64,000 nt of DNA from Aliiroseovarius halocynthiae (GTDB taxonomy: Bacteria; Pseudomonadota; Alphaproteobacteria; Rhodobacterales; Rhodobacteraceae). The notes below the pieces were generated by a model. That model was not told where the DNA came from and ran no database searches. It saw only the letters and a program-made list of their open reading frames with translations. Shown here one piece after another: positions 1 to 9,285 of the stretch (position 1 is the stretch's first letter; each line of letters begins with the position of its first letter). Both the position numbers and the translations under genes were made by a program. The DNA lies in assembly GCF_007004645.1 (NCBI RefSeq), contig NZ_ML660022.1:62001-126000 (forward strand), read 5' to 3'.

Positions 1-1
1 A

Positions 2-892
2 ACTGACTTCCCCTACACCATCCGTCTGGTATCCGAGATCACTGAATCGAACGGTTCCAGCTCGATGGCGTCGGTCTGTGGTGGCTCGCTGTCCATGATG
101 GACGCGGCTGTTCCGCTGAAAGCGCCTGTTGCTGGTGTGGCCATGGGTCTGATCCTGGAAGATGACGGCTCGTACGCTGTTCTGACCGACATCCTGGGTG
201 ACGAAGATCACTTGGGCGACATGGACTTCAAAGTGGCTGGTACCGAAAACGGCATCACCTCGCTGCAGATGGACATCAAGGTCGCAGGCATCACGCCCGA
301 GATCATGGAGAAAGCTCTGGAGCAGGCCAAAGGTGGCCGTCTGCACATCCTCGAAGAGATGGGCAAGGCGCTGACCGAAGGTCGTCAGGAATTCTCGGCG
401 CACGCACCGCGCATCGAGACCATGAACATTCCGACCGACAAGATCCGTGAAGTGATCGGCTCGGGCGGTAAGGTCATCCGCGAGATCGTGGAAGTGTCGG
501 GCGCCAAGGTCGACATCAACGACGACGGCGTGATCAAGATCGCTTCACCCAACGGCGACGCCATCAACAAGGCTTACGAGATGATCCACGCGATCGTCGC
601 CGAGCCGGAAGAAGGCGCAGTTTACACCGGTAAAGTTGTGAAGATCGTCGACTTCGGCGCCTTCGTGAACTTCTTCGGCAAGCGCGACGGTCTGGTGCAC
701 GTATCCCAGATCGAAAACCGCCGCCTGAACCATCCTTCGGACGTTCTGAAGGAAGGCCAGGAAGTCAAAGTCAAACTGCTTGGCTTTGATGACCGCGGCA
801 AAGTTCGCCTGTCGATGAAAGTTGTCGATCAGGAAACCGGCGAAGAGGTTGCCCCTGAGCCGAAGAAAAAGAAAGAAGACGCTGACGAGTAA
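2..892 (+). CDS. pnp: Polyribonucleotide nucleotidyltransferase, C-terminal part (5' end outside window)
   Basis: PNPase degrades RNA 3'-5' by phosphorolysis and is a core degradosome enzyme in the cytoplasm. The reading frame is open from base 2, so the gene begins before the window. The visible 296 residues hold the end of the second RNase PH-like core ([17 protein letters not shown] and the GVAMGLI segment). A KH domain follows, with the [12 protein letters not shown] loop around window residue 150, and then an S1 RNA-binding domain ([20 protein letters not shown]). The tail is acidic and lysine-rich. The order core-KH-S1 is diagnostic. Two hairpins follow the stop, the second a clear terminator. 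Confidence 0.97.
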   Translation, partial: TDFPYTIRLVSEITESNGSSSMASVCGGSLSMMDAAVPLKAPVAGVAMGLILEDDGSYAVLTDILGDEDHLGDMDFKVAGTENGITSLQMDIKVAGITPEIMEKALEQAKGGRLHILEEMGKALTEGRQEFSAHAPRIETMNIPTDKIREVIGSGGKVIREIVEVSGAKVDINDDGVIKIASPNGDAINKAYEMIHAIVAEPEEGAVYTGKVVKIVDFGAFVNFFGKRDGLVHVSQIENRRLNHPSDVLKEGQEVKVKLLGFDDRGKVRLSMKVVDQETGEEVAPEPKKKKEDADE

Positions 893-898
893 TTCGAA

Positions 899-920
899 CG
901 GTTCGGGGTAACCCGAACCG
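899..920 (+). terminator. Hairpin just after pnp
   Basis: A perfect 9-bp stem (CGGTTCGGG / CCCGAACCG) with a GTAA loop starts 7 bases after the pnp stop. No T-tract follows, so it is more likely a 3'-end-stabilising hairpin than a terminator by itself. Confidence 0.5.
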
Positions 921-958
921 GCACCCGGTCTCGGCTGAGTGCGTGTTTTCAACCAAAC

Positions 959-990
959 GAAAGCCCCGGTGGAAACGCCGGGGCTTTTTC
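959..990 (+). terminator. Rho-independent terminator of pnp
   Basis: A 9-bp stem AAGCCCCGG / CCGGGGCTT with an 8-base loop is followed by TTTTTC. It is the standard terminator form seen repeatedly in this window. Confidence 0.85.
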
Positions 991-1127
991 TTGACGTAAA
1001 GCGTTAACCCCACATCCATCCCGCGCAGCTATAGGTCATAAAATCGGCAGAAATCCCCGTTACGAAGCTTCAGAACGCCGATAAACAACCTATTGAGCAC
1101 ATAAGTAACCTTAACGCAGGCCAACTC

Positions 1128-2768
1128 ATGACGGTAACTGGCACCCCGACGGATGGGGACGACATTCTGGACGGAGACAACGCCAACGACACCATCGCTG
1201 GCGAACAGGGGAATGATACCATCTCGGGCGGGGGTGGGGCCGACATTATCTATGGCGATGTGCAATATTTGGACAATGGCAGCCTGCAATCCAACCAGGG
1301 CGACAACGGCTGGAGCGCAGGAAGCATTGATGGCTGGTACAATACTGGATCGGGCGGCACGATCGAGCGTTGGGGGTTTGGCTTCGGTGGGTTAAACCCG
1401 GCCGACGGCGGCACCTTTATCGAGCTTGACGGTAACACCAGCGGCATTGACCATGTCCAGACAGATACCGACCTGCAAGATGGGGTCACCTATCAACTGA
1501 CGTTTGATCACGCGGCGCGGCCCGGAAGCAGCGCAGGCGATGATTTCGAAGTTACTGTAAATGGCATTGTGGTCGCCACGATATCTCCGTCATCCATCGG
1601 CAGCTTCACGACGACCACAATCACCATCACAGGCGCCCCCGGAACCGATACGATTGGGTTCCGCGAAATTGCCAGCCAAGACAACAGCCTTGGCGTATTG
1701 CTGGACAATGTCAGCATCTCGCTGACGCCCGCGAGCGCAGCGGCCAGTGGATATTCATTCAATGACATCATCGATGGCGGCGCGGGTAATGATCTGATCT
1801 ATGGCCAAGAGGGTGACGACCAGATCACTGGCGGCACCGGTGATGACTATATGGAAGGCGGCATTGGAAATGACGTCTTCGTGCTGGCCGACGGCAGCGG
1901 CGACGACACGGTCGGCGACTTCAACATCGGCGAGGACCTGCTGGACGTCACCGCGCTGAATGACGACACGGGAAATCCGGTCGATGTGAACGATGTCACT
2001 GTCACATCGGATGGCGAAGGCGGATCAATCCTGACCTTCCCGAATGGCGAAACCGTACGGCTTGTGGGCGTGCCGCCATCAGATTTGGATACTGATGCCA
2101 AGCTGATGGATGTGGGTATTCCCTGTTTCACCGCCGGAACGCTGGTCGAAACGCCAAGCGGCCCCGCACGTATCGAGGATCTGGCCGACGGCGCTTTGGT
2201 CCTGACCCTAGATGCCAACAGCGGAAGGCCCATAGCCAAACCGCTTCTTCGCAGCTATCACCGTCGGATCGACACAGATGCACTGGCCGCAAACCCCAAG
2301 CTTCACCCCGTTCGCATAACCGCAGGGGCCTTGGGCGATGGTATGCCCAAGCGGGACCTGCATGTGTCGCGCCAACACCGGATGCTTGTATCCTCGAAAA
2401 TCACCTGCCGGATGTTTGGCGCACGCGACGTGCTGATCCCAGCCATTAAGCTGACTGTGCTGCCGGGGATTTATGTTGATGATCAGGTGGATGCGGTGAC
2501 CTATGTCCACCTGCTGTTTGACACACATGAAGTTCTGATCGCCGAAGGCGCACCCAGCGAAAGCCTGTACACAGGCCCCGAAGCTCTGAACGCAATTGCG
2601 CCCGAAGCCCGCGACGAGATCCTGACCATCTTCCCCGAGCTTCTGGATGCGCAACATCTTCCCGATCCTGCACGCCTGATCCCTGACATGATGCTGCAAA
2701 AGCAATTGGTTGCGCGGCATGCAAAGAACATGAAGCCGTTGTTAGAGCTGTATCGAGCTCCGCTGTAG
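1128..2768 (+). CDS. RTX-repeat protein with C-terminal Hint domain
   Basis: Predicted secreted protein of 546 residues with no classical signal peptide, as expected for type I secretion substrates. Glycine/aspartate nonapeptide repeats (GGxGxDxI type, calcium-binding beta-roll) lie at about residues 8-45 and 212-250. Between them is a beta-rich segment resembling a carbohydrate-binding jelly roll. From residue 330 there is a Hint_2-type domain: the catalytic-type cysteine sits in PCFTAGTLVETPSG, followed by SRQHRML and a late histidine region (DTHEVLIAEGAPSES). Hint domains are autoprocessing modules related to inteins and Hedgehog. The substrate or fate of the cleaved product is unknown. 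A related protein is encoded at 12884-14152. The genes on either side are unrelated. Confidence 0.85.
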   Translation: MTVTGTPTDGDDILDGDNANDTIAGEQGNDTISGGGGADIIYGDVQYLDNGSLQSNQGDNGWSAGSIDGWYNTGSGGTIERWGFGFGGLNPADGGTFIELDGNTSGIDHVQTDTDLQDGVTYQLTFDHAARPGSSAGDDFEVTVNGIVVATISPSSIGSFTTTTITITGAPGTDTIGFREIASQDNSLGVLLDNVSISLTPASAAASGYSFNDIIDGGAGNDLIYGQEGDDQITGGTGDDYMEGGIGNDVFVLADGSGDDTVGDFNIGEDLLDVTALNDDTGNPVDVNDVTVTSDGEGGSILTFPNGETVRLVGVPPSDLDTDAKLMDVGIPCFTAGTLVETPSGPARIEDLADGALVLTLDANSGRPIAKPLLRSYHRRIDTDALAANPKLHPVRITAGALGDGMPKRDLHVSRQHRMLVSSKITCRMFGARDVLIPAIKLTVLPGIYVDDQVDAVTYVHLLFDTHEVLIAEGAPSESLYTGPEALNAIAPEARDEILTIFPELLDAQHLPDPARLIPDMMLQKQLVARHAKNMKPLLELYRAPL

Positions 2769-2791
2769 TAGCTATCCCCGGAAACGGCGCG

Positions 2792-3550
2792 TTAAAAATT
2801 GAAGATCGGTTTCTCGTGCTTCACGTCCCGCCGTCCGTCCGGCCCAAGCTGCCACACGTCCCGCCCTTCGATAACGACGGCAGCCATGTCTTTCCCATGC
2901 CCTGCGCCCGTGTCGATATTCAGGCGATTGCCGTAATGCGTCACTTCGTCGACCGGCGTATGCCCATGCACGATCAGTGGGCCGTGATTGGTGTCGGACT
3001 GATGGAACTCTTTACGGATCCAGCACAGGTCATCCTCGGTCTGGTCTTCAAGTGCGACTCCCGGGCGGATGCCTGCATGGGCGAAGTATAGGTCATCTAG
3101 ACGGTAGAATGACGGCAGGCCCGCCAAGTATGCGCGATGGCTTTCTGGCACAGCGGCACGCGCGGACGGATGGAACTGGAAGGTGCGCAGCCCCTCGCGC
3201 ACCTCAACACCATAGCTCGCCAGCGTTTCGATCCCGCCTATCCGCGCATGCAGCCAGTTATAGTCATACAGAAGCTGAGTGTCGACCATGGGATGTTCAC
3301 GCAGGAACATCTCCATCATGCGGTCATGATTGCCTTTCAGCACCACCCAATTTTCGCCGCGCGCTTGGCCATCGATCACATATTGGATCACGCCTTTGCT
3401 GTTTGGGCCACGGTCCACAAGGTCTCCGATATGAACAACCGGAGCAGCGTCGTCACCACACCGTGCGCGGTCTTCCGCAATCAACGCATGTGCCGCTTCC
3501 AGCTTATCCAGATGGCCGTGAATATCTCCGATCGCGTAAGCGCGCGTCAT
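2792..3550 (-). CDS. PPP-family serine/threonine protein phosphatase
   Basis: A 252-residue metallophosphatase with all three PPP signatures: GDIHGHL near residue 8, GDLVDRGP and GNHDR. Late histidines supply the remaining metal ligands (HAG and HGHTP). Such bacterial enzymes dephosphorylate Ser/Thr/Tyr residues or cleave dinucleoside tetraphosphates; the sequence does not separate these. The frame stays open upstream to 4168, but that part is antisense to aqpZ. The start is placed at the ATG giving MTRAYAIGDIHG, where the family normally begins. The gene converges with the RTX/Hint gene and is divergent from aqpZ. Confidence 0.88.
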   Translation of the reverse strand: MTRAYAIGDIHGHLDKLEAAHALIAEDRARCGDDAAPVVHIGDLVDRGPNSKGVIQYVIDGQARGENWVVLKGNHDRMMEMFLREHPMVDTQLLYDYNWLHARIGGIETLASYGVEVREGLRTFQFHPSARAAVPESHRAYLAGLPSFYRLDDLYFAHAGIRPGVALEDQTEDDLCWIRKEFHQSDTNHGPLIVHGHTPVDEVTHYGNRLNIDTGAGHGKDMAAVVIEGRDVWQLGPDGRRDVKHEKPIFNF

Positions 3551-3658
3551 GTCGGTATGTCCTTGTGGGTTTCGATGATGCCAAATTCCCCGCGACCCGC
3601 GTCTTTGTCCAGCCCAGAATGGAGGGCAATACAAATTATGGAAGAGGGACTTCCCCCT

Positions 3659-4342
3659 ATGAAACACGCAGTAGCAGAGTTTATCGGCACCATGACCTTG
3701 GTGCTGTTCGGATGTGGCGCCGCCGTCATCGCCGGGGCCGATATTGGCCTGACCGGTATCAGCTTCGCCTTTGGCCTTGCCTTGATCGGTATGGCCTATG
3801 GGATCGGCAGCGTGTCGGGCTGTCACATCAACCCAGCCGTGACCATCGGCGCCGTGATTGCAGGTCGCCTGCCCAGCTCCAAAGCCGTGACCTATATCCT
3901 TGCACAAATGGCCGGTGCCGTGGTTGGCGCCGCGATCCTTTACGTCATCGCGACCGGAAAAGGTGGCGGATATGACGTCGCCGTATCTGGTCTGGGGCAG
4001 AACGGCTGGGGTGCAGGATATCTTGGTGAATACACCATGACCGCCGCCTTCGTATTCGAACTGGTCGCGACCTTCTTGTTTGTCGTGGTGATCCTTGGAT
4101 CCACCGGGGCAGGAGCACCCGCTGCTGTGGCCGGCATGGCCATCGGTCTGACCCTGGTTGTGATCCACCTTGTCGGCATCAACGTGACCGGCGTGTCGGT
4201 AAACCCCGCCCGGTCTTTTGGGCCTGCCTTATTTGCCGGCGGCCACGCCATCAGCCAGCTTTGGCTGTTCTTTGCGGCCCCCATTCTGGGCGCTGTCGCA
4301 GCAGGCGTTCTGTTCAGATCAGGCCTGCTTGACGCTGACTGA
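3659..4342 (+). CDS. aqpZ: Aquaporin Z
   Basis: Water channel of the inner membrane, 227 residues with six hydrophobic segments. Both pore half-helix motifs are present: HINPAVT (first NPA) and VNPARSFGPA (second NPA). The segment VIHLVGINVT carries the selectivity-filter histidine typical of AqpZ rather than of glycerol facilitators. The start MKHAVAEF matches the family. An ATG seven codons upstream (3638) with GGAGG 12 bases before it is a possible alternative. The gene is divergent from the phosphatase and ends at a bidirectional terminator shared with serA. Confidence 0.93.
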   Translation: MKHAVAEFIGTMTLVLFGCGAAVIAGADIGLTGISFAFGLALIGMAYGIGSVSGCHINPAVTIGAVIAGRLPSSKAVTYILAQMAGAVVGAAILYVIATGKGGGYDVAVSGLGQNGWGAGYLGEYTMTAAFVFELVATFLFVVVILGSTGAGAPAAVAGMAIGLTLVVIHLVGINVTGVSVNPARSFGPALFAGGHAISQLWLFFAAPILGAVAAGVLFRSGLLDAD

Positions 4343-4352
4343 TCCGCAAACA

Positions 4353-4384
4353 GAAAAGCCCCGGAAATCCGGGGCTTTTCTTTG
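4353..4384. terminator. Bidirectional terminator between aqpZ and serA
   Basis: A near-perfect inverted repeat (GAAAAGCCCCGGA / TCCGGGGCTTTTC) lies between two convergent stops. It has A-runs on one side and T-runs on the other, so it can serve both genes. Confidence 0.85.
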
Positions 4385-4395
4385 ACTTCAGCGTC

Positions 4396-5988
4396 TTAGA
4401 CGTCGAATTCCAGCGGGCTGACCGAATTGAACAGGCCCGTATCGCAGAGCTTCTTCAAGATCGGCTCTGGAATCGAATTGTCCACATAAAGCAGCGCAAT
4501 TGCGTCACCGCCGGTCTCTTTCCGGCCAAGCGTAAAGTTGGCGATGTTCACGCCGTTTTCGCCCATGGTTTTCCCCAGCGTGCCGATAATGCCCGGCACG
4601 TCGTTGTTGGTCGTGTAAAGCATGTGTTGACCAATCTCGGCGTCGATATTGATGCCTTTGATCTGGATAAAACGCGGCTTGCCGTCCGAGAAGACTGTGC
4701 CCGCGATCGAGCGCTCGCGGTTTTCCGTCACCACGGTCACCTTGATGTACCCGTCAAATGTGCCGCCCTTGGCTTGTGTCGTTGTCGAGGTTTTGATCCC
4801 ACGATCCGCAGCAATAACCGGCGCCGACACCATGTTCACATCCGGGGTTTGCGGCTTGATCAGACCCGCGATCACGGCGCAGTCCAGCGCCTTCAGGTTC
4901 ATCTCGGACGCAACACCGTCATAAAGGATGTTCACAGCCTTCACCGGCTCGTCCGTCATCTGACCTACGAAAGCACCCAGATGCTCGGCCAGTTTGATCC
5001 ACGGGCCCATGACCTTGGCTTCCTCGGCAGTCACAGACGGCATGTTCAGCGCGTTCTGAACGGCACCGGTCAACAGATAATCCGACATCTGTTCCGCCAC
5101 CTGCAGCGCCACGTTTTCCTGCGCTTCGGTCGTTGCCGCACCAAGGTGCGGGGTGCAGACCACGTTGGGCAGGTTGAAAAGCGGGTTTTCGGTCGCAGGT
5201 TCTTCGGCGAAGACGTCAAATGCAGCGCCGGCAACGTGACCCGATTTCAGCAAATCTGCCAAGGCTTCTTCGTCGACAAGACCACCGCGGGCACAGTTGA
5301 TGATGCGCACACCGGCTTTGGTTTTCAACAGGTTCTCGCGGCTTAGGATGTTGCGGGTCGCGTCGATCAGCGGCACGTGCAGAGTGATGAAATCGGCGCG
5401 GGCCAGCAGCTCGTCCAGCTCGACCTTTTCGACGCCCATTGCGTCGGCTTTCTCTTCCGACAGGAAGGGATCGTAAGCGACCACTTTCATCTTCAGACCC
5501 AGCGCACGGTCGCAGACAATGCCACCGATGTTGCCTGCACCAATGACGCCAAGCGTCTTGTTGGTCAGCTCGACACCCATGAACTTCGACTTCTCCCACT
5601 TCCCTGCATGGGTCGAGGCCGAAGCTTCCGGGATCTGACGGGCAACAGCGAACATCATCGCAATGGCGTGCTCGGCGGTGGTGATCATGTTGCCGAACGG
5701 CGTGTTCATAACGATCACACCGGCTTTCGACGCGGCTACTTTGTCCACATTGTCGGTACCGATCCCAGCGCGCGCAACAACCTTCAGGTTTGTCGCGGCT
5801 TCAAGGATCTTGTCGGTCACTTTGGTGGCCGAGCGGATCGCCAGACCGTCATATTCGCCGATCTTGGCAGCCAGAGCGTCCTTGTCTTTACCCAGCGTGG
5901 GTTCGAAGTCTACTTCGATGCCGCGGTCGCGGAAAATCTGAACGGCGGTTTCCGAAAGCTTGTCGGATACGAGAACTTTGGGGGCCAT
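4396..5988 (-). CDS. serA: D-3-phosphoglycerate dehydrogenase
   Basis: First enzyme of the phosphorylated serine pathway: oxidises 3-phosphoglycerate to 3-phosphohydroxypyruvate with NAD+. The 530 residues match the long SerA type. The substrate-binding half is N-terminal. The Rossmann motif GVIGAGNIGG and the catalytic signature NCARGGLVDEEAL with a following HLGAAT histidine are visible. An intervening domain and a C-terminal ACT domain (NNDVPGIIGTLGKTMGENGVN, split here as NNDVPGIIG...GENGVNIANF) follow. ACT domains usually give serine feedback inhibition. It lies 64 bases downstream of serC on the same strand and probably shares its message. Confidence 0.96.
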   Translation of the reverse strand: MAPKVLVSDKLSETAVQIFRDRGIEVDFEPTLGKDKDALAAKIGEYDGLAIRSATKVTDKILEAATNLKVVARAGIGTDNVDKVAASKAGVIVMNTPFGNMITTAEHAIAMMFAVARQIPEASASTHAGKWEKSKFMGVELTNKTLGVIGAGNIGGIVCDRALGLKMKVVAYDPFLSEEKADAMGVEKVELDELLARADFITLHVPLIDATRNILSRENLLKTKAGVRIINCARGGLVDEEALADLLKSGHVAGAAFDVFAEEPATENPLFNLPNVVCTPHLGAATTEAQENVALQVAEQMSDYLLTGAVQNALNMPSVTAEEAKVMGPWIKLAEHLGAFVGQMTDEPVKAVNILYDGVASEMNLKALDCAVIAGLIKPQTPDVNMVSAPVIAADRGIKTSTTTQAKGGTFDGYIKVTVVTENRERSIAGTVFSDGKPRFIQIKGINIDAEIGQHMLYTTNNDVPGIIGTLGKTMGENGVNIANFTLGRKETGGDAIALLYVDNSIPEPILKKLCDTGLFNSVSPLEFDV

Positions 5989-6052
5989 GGTGTTGGTCCT
6001 TCTTCAAAGATGATGGGGAAGGCTCTGCGCGTCGTTGCGCAGAGCAAATTCT

Positions 6053-7198
6053 TTATTGTTCTGCGATCTCGGCATTGAACGCCCAATCCAGCCACGGCAT
6101 CAGGGCCTCGACGTCCGACGTCTCGACCGTGCCGCCGCACCAGATGCGCAGACCGGCAGGGGCGTCACGATATGCGCCAACGTCCAGCGCCACACCTTCT
6201 GCTTCCAGACGTTTGGCAACGGCCTTGGCAAAGGTTGCACCATCTTTGATGCGATCGTCGGTGAACTTCAGGCAGACCGAAGTGTTCGACAGCGTCGCCG
6301 CGTCTTCGGCAAGGAAGTCGACCCAATCGCGCATCTCGACGAAATCCGCGACGGCTTTGGTGTTGGCGTCCGCGCGGTGGATCAGGCCTTGCAGCCCGCC
6401 AACCGAACGCGCCCAATCAAGTGCGAACAGATAGTCCTCGACCGCAAGCATCGACGGCGTGTTGATCGTGGCTCCGGTAAAGATACCTTCGATCAGCTTG
6501 CCGCCTTTGGTCAGGCGGAAGATTTTCGGCAGCGGCCATGCGGGGGTATAGCTCTCCAGACGCTCAACTGCGCGGGGGCTCAGGATCAGGATGCCGTGTG
6601 CAGCCTCGCCACCCAGCACTTTCTGCCAAGAGAACGTGGTCACATCCAGCTTGTCCCACGGCAGGTCCATCGCGAACGCGGCCGAGGTCGCGTCACAGAT
6701 GGTCAGACCTTCGCGGTCATCGGCAATCCAGTCGCCATTCGGAACACGTACGCCCGAGGTGGTGCCGTTCCAGGTGAAGACAACGTCATTTGCAAAATCT
6801 ACGGATGCCAGATCAGGCAGTTGGCCGTAATCGGCGGTTTTGGCGACGGCGTCCAACTTCAGCTGTTTATTCACATCCGTGATCCAGCCCGAACCAAAGC
6901 TTTCCCATGCCAGCATCTCGACCCCGCGGGCACCCAGAAGCGACCACAGCGCCATTTCAACCGCGCCAGTGTCCGACGCAGGAACAATGCCGATCTTATA
7001 GTCAGCGGGGATGCCCAGCACGTCGCGCGTGCCTTCGATAGCCGCTTTCAGCTTGTCCTTGCCGATGGCGGCACGGTGCGAGCGGCCCAAGGCGGCGTCG
7101 GCCAAGGCATCAAGATTCCATGTGGGGGGTTTGGCACAGGGGCCAGACGAAAAACGCGGATTTGCCGGCCGCGTAGCCGGTTTCGAAATATCAGTCAT
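6053..7198 (-). CDS. serC: Phosphoserine aminotransferase
   Basis: PLP enzyme converting 3-phosphohydroxypyruvate to phosphoserine with glutamate; it is the step after SerA. The 381 residues include [18 protein letters not shown] and the PLP-lysine region [11 protein letters not shown]. This is the alphaproteobacterial/methanosarcinal SerC type. The frame stays open upstream, but the ATG at 7198 giving [14 protein letters not shown] is preceded by GCGAGGG and is the natural start. A conserved-looking leader hairpin precedes it. It is co-directional with serA and divergent from serB. Confidence 0.95.
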   Translation of the reverse strand: MTDISKPATRPANPRFSSGPCAKPPTWNLDALADAALGRSHRAAIGKDKLKAAIEGTRDVLGIPADYKIGIVPASDTGAVEMALWSLLGARGVEMLAWESFGSGWITDVNKQLKLDAVAKTADYGQLPDLASVDFANDVVFTWNGTTSGVRVPNGDWIADDREGLTICDATSAAFAMDLPWDKLDVTTFSWQKVLGGEAAHGILILSPRAVERLESYTPAWPLPKIFRLTKGGKLIEGIFTGATINTPSMLAVEDYLFALDWARSVGGLQGLIHRADANTKAVADFVEMRDWVDFLAEDAATLSNTSVCLKFTDDRIKDGATFAKAVAKRLEAEGVALDVGAYRDAPAGLRIWCGGTVETSDVEALMPWLDWAFNAEIAEQ

Positions 7199-7204
7199 GA
7201 TACC

Positions 7205-7255
7205 CTCGCAGATATGTGCCCTTCGTTGGGGAAGGGTGTCCCACTGACCGAAGTA
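7205..7255 (-). ncRNA. Candidate serC leader RNA
   Basis: Directly upstream of serC on the minus strand is a hairpin CCCTTC-CCCAAC-GAAGGG (plus-strand 7219-7236), followed by the serC ribosome-binding site. Alphaproteobacteria are known to carry a conserved serC leader motif at exactly this place. Matching this sequence to that family is my inference from position and hairpin; a covariance-model search was not possible. Confidence 0.5.
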
Positions 7256-7460
7256 AGGCGCGTTCGGATGCTGCACAAGCAAAAAAGCGTCGGATTTGAC
7301 GTCTGACATGTCGAAAACGGGCACGAAATGACCACTATCGGAAACTCGCGTCACAGCTGGAAACCCGGCTTTCAAGCTGCGCAGGCCGATTAATGCTTGT
7401 GAACCTTGCCTGATCTGCCGCATGAAACAGGCAACCAAAAGACCAGATGAAAGCCCACGC

Positions 7461-8339
7461 ATGTATATCGCCACGCTGATCGCCTCGCCCTCTGTCCGCA
7501 ACCTCGAGCCCGCACTGGTCGAAAACCTGCGCAACGCGTGGGGCGGAGGTGACGCCGCATGGCTGGCGCCGGACGAGGCGGCCGAGTTTTCGCTGGACGC
7601 GCTGCCTGACAATCAATGGGACGTGTGGGAAGATCTGCAAAATATGGGCATCGACCTGATCGTTCTGCCCGCTGTAGGGCGCAAGAAGAAGATGCTGCTG
7701 GCAGATATGGACTCGACCATGATCCAGCAGGAATGCATCGACGAACTGGCGGACGAGGCGGGCGTCGGTGAGCGCGTCAGAGACATCACCGCGCGTGCGA
7801 TGGACGGCGAGCTGGACTTTGAAGGCGCCCTGACCGAACGTGTCGGGCTTCTGAAAGGTCTGCCCGAAAGCGTTATTGGCGACGTTCTGGCCAATCGCAT
7901 TACCTTGATGCCGGGGGGCAAGGCACTGTTGGCGACGATGAAAGCAAACGGCGCTTACGCGGCGCTGGTGTCCGGGGGGTTCACGGCGTTCACCGCCCAT
8001 GTCGCAGCCACGTTGGGCTTTGACGAAAACCGCGCCAATACGTTGAACGCCAACGGCGGCGCGCTGACCGGCACGGTGGGCATGCCCATCTTAGGGCGCG
8101 AGGCAAAGGTGCAGGCGCTGAAAGAGATCACCGCCCGCCTTGGCCTGTCTCATGATGAGGTAATGGCCGTGGGCGATGGTGCCAATGATCTGGGCATGCT
8201 TGGACTGGCTGGCGCGGGGGTTGCCCTTCACGCTAAGCCATCTGTTGCCGCCGAATGTGATATCCGCATTAACCACGGCGACCTGACCGCACTGCTCTAC
8301 ATCCAAGGCTATGCCCAGTCAGACTTCGTAAATGGCTGA
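7461..8339 (+). CDS. serB: Phosphoserine phosphatase
   Basis: Last step of serine synthesis, hydrolysing phosphoserine. The 292-residue product is a HAD-superfamily enzyme with the nucleophile motif [13 protein letters not shown], the VSGGFTAF motif II region, and the [10 protein letters not shown] metal-binding motif. The N-terminal about 80 residues form the small domain seen in the longer SerB proteins. The start [10 protein letters not shown] is preferred over the in-frame ATG 13 codons earlier because it matches family N-termini. The gene is divergent from serCA across a 262-bp control region. Its stop overlaps the next gene by 8 bases. Confidence 0.95.
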   Translation: MYIATLIASPSVRNLEPALVENLRNAWGGGDAAWLAPDEAAEFSLDALPDNQWDVWEDLQNMGIDLIVLPAVGRKKKMLLADMDSTMIQQECIDELADEAGVGERVRDITARAMDGELDFEGALTERVGLLKGLPESVIGDVLANRITLMPGGKALLATMKANGAYAALVSGGFTAFTAHVAATLGFDENRANTLNANGGALTGTVGMPILGREAKVQALKEITARLGLSHDEVMAVGDGANDLGMLGLAGAGVALHAKPSVAAECDIRINHGDLTALLYIQGYAQSDFVNG

Positions 8340-9090
8340 GTTTTCAACGGAAATCTTGCTGTTCCTGCTGGTGGCAGGTTTTGTTGCGGGCTTTATCGAC
8401 AGCATCGCGGGCGGAGGCGGTTTGATCACTGTCCCGGCCCTTCTTCTGGCGGGCGTCCCCCCCGTGACTGCGCTGGCAACGAACAAAGTGCAGGGCTTGT
8501 TTGGCGCAGGTATGGCTGCGGTGACTTATGCGCGCAAAGGGCATGTCAATCTGCGCAGGCAGATAAAACCAGCCGTCATATCCTTTGTGGCCTCTTTGGT
8601 TGGCGCGTTGTCAGTCAACGCCCTTCCGACCGAATTGATCCGCTGGATCCTACCCATCCTGATGGTCGCCATCGCGCTGTTCTTCGCCCTGAAACCGGGA
8701 CTGGATGACACGGACCGACACCAGCGCCTGACGCCAGCGCTGTTTACCCTCACGTTTGTCCCTCTGATCGGCTTCTACGATGGCCTTCTTGGCCCTGGAA
8801 CCGGGGCGTTCTTCATGCTGGCATTTGTCGCCATGGCAGGTCACGGCATCTTGAAAGCCACAGCCCATACCAAACTTCTGAACTTCGCCTCGAATGTGGG
8901 CGGGCTGGCTGGGTTCCTGCTGGTCCTCTCACCGCTTTGGGTAATCGGCCTTGCCATGGGTGCCGCCCAAATGGCGGGCGCCTATGTCGGATCCTCGCTT
9001 GCCTCGCGCATCGGAGCCAAACTTATCAAACCCCTGCTGGTCATCGCGTCTTCCGCCATGGCGCTTAAACTGATCACCGATCTACTATAG
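8332..9090 (+). CDS. TauE/SafE-family sulfite exporter-like membrane protein
   Basis: An inner-membrane protein of 252 residues with about eight hydrophobic segments. The family signature SIAGGGGLITVPALLLAGVP lies near residue 24, and the second half-repeat FYDGLLGPGTGAFFML is near residue 143. Members export sulfite, sulfoacetate or other small organosulfur anions; the substrate here cannot be told. The start codon lies inside the end of serB (ATGGCTGA), so the two are translationally coupled. A dispersed repeat element begins immediately after the stop. Confidence 0.88.
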   Translation: MAEFSTEILLFLLVAGFVAGFIDSIAGGGGLITVPALLLAGVPPVTALATNKVQGLFGAGMAAVTYARKGHVNLRRQIKPAVISFVASLVGALSVNALPTELIRWILPILMVAIALFFALKPGLDDTDRHQRLTPALFTLTFVPLIGFYDGLLGPGTGAFFMLAFVAMAGHGILKATAHTKLLNFASNVGGLAGFLLVLSPLWVIGLAMGAAQMAGAYVGSSLASRIGAKLIKPLLVIASSAMALKLITDLL

Positions 9091-9183
9091 CTTTTCTCGT
9101 CCGAAATATCCTGGGGTAGTCTGACGTTCCGCAGGAATGTCAGACAAGGGGCAACGCCCCTCAGGCTCACGAAGTGAGCCACC
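9091..9183 (-). repeat. Dispersed palindromic repeat, copy 1
   Basis: It begins at the base after the tauE-like stop: T-rich start, GAAATATCCTGGGGT, then stems GGGGCAACGCCCC and GGCTCACGAAGTGAGCC. A second copy, reverse-complementary on the plus strand, lies at 25617-25695 next to rpe. Copy 1 also carries an inserted stem pair (GTCTGACGTTCC / GGAATGTCAGAC). Relative to the gene they follow, both copies have the same orientation. Confidence 0.75.
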
Positions 9184-9285
9184 GACAGCGCGGTTTCCGT
9201 CAGGAAGCCGCTCCCGCCCCTTACGCGACCTGACGGTCGGTTCGGGTTGGGTGTAGCCCCGAGCTGGCGCTCGGGGCATGGCGGC

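Noticed and set aside
3551-4168. Upstream extension of the PPP phosphatase gene to 458 residues
   Set aside because: The extension is antisense to aquaporin Z and has no similarity; the phosphatase motif begins at the ATG at 3550.
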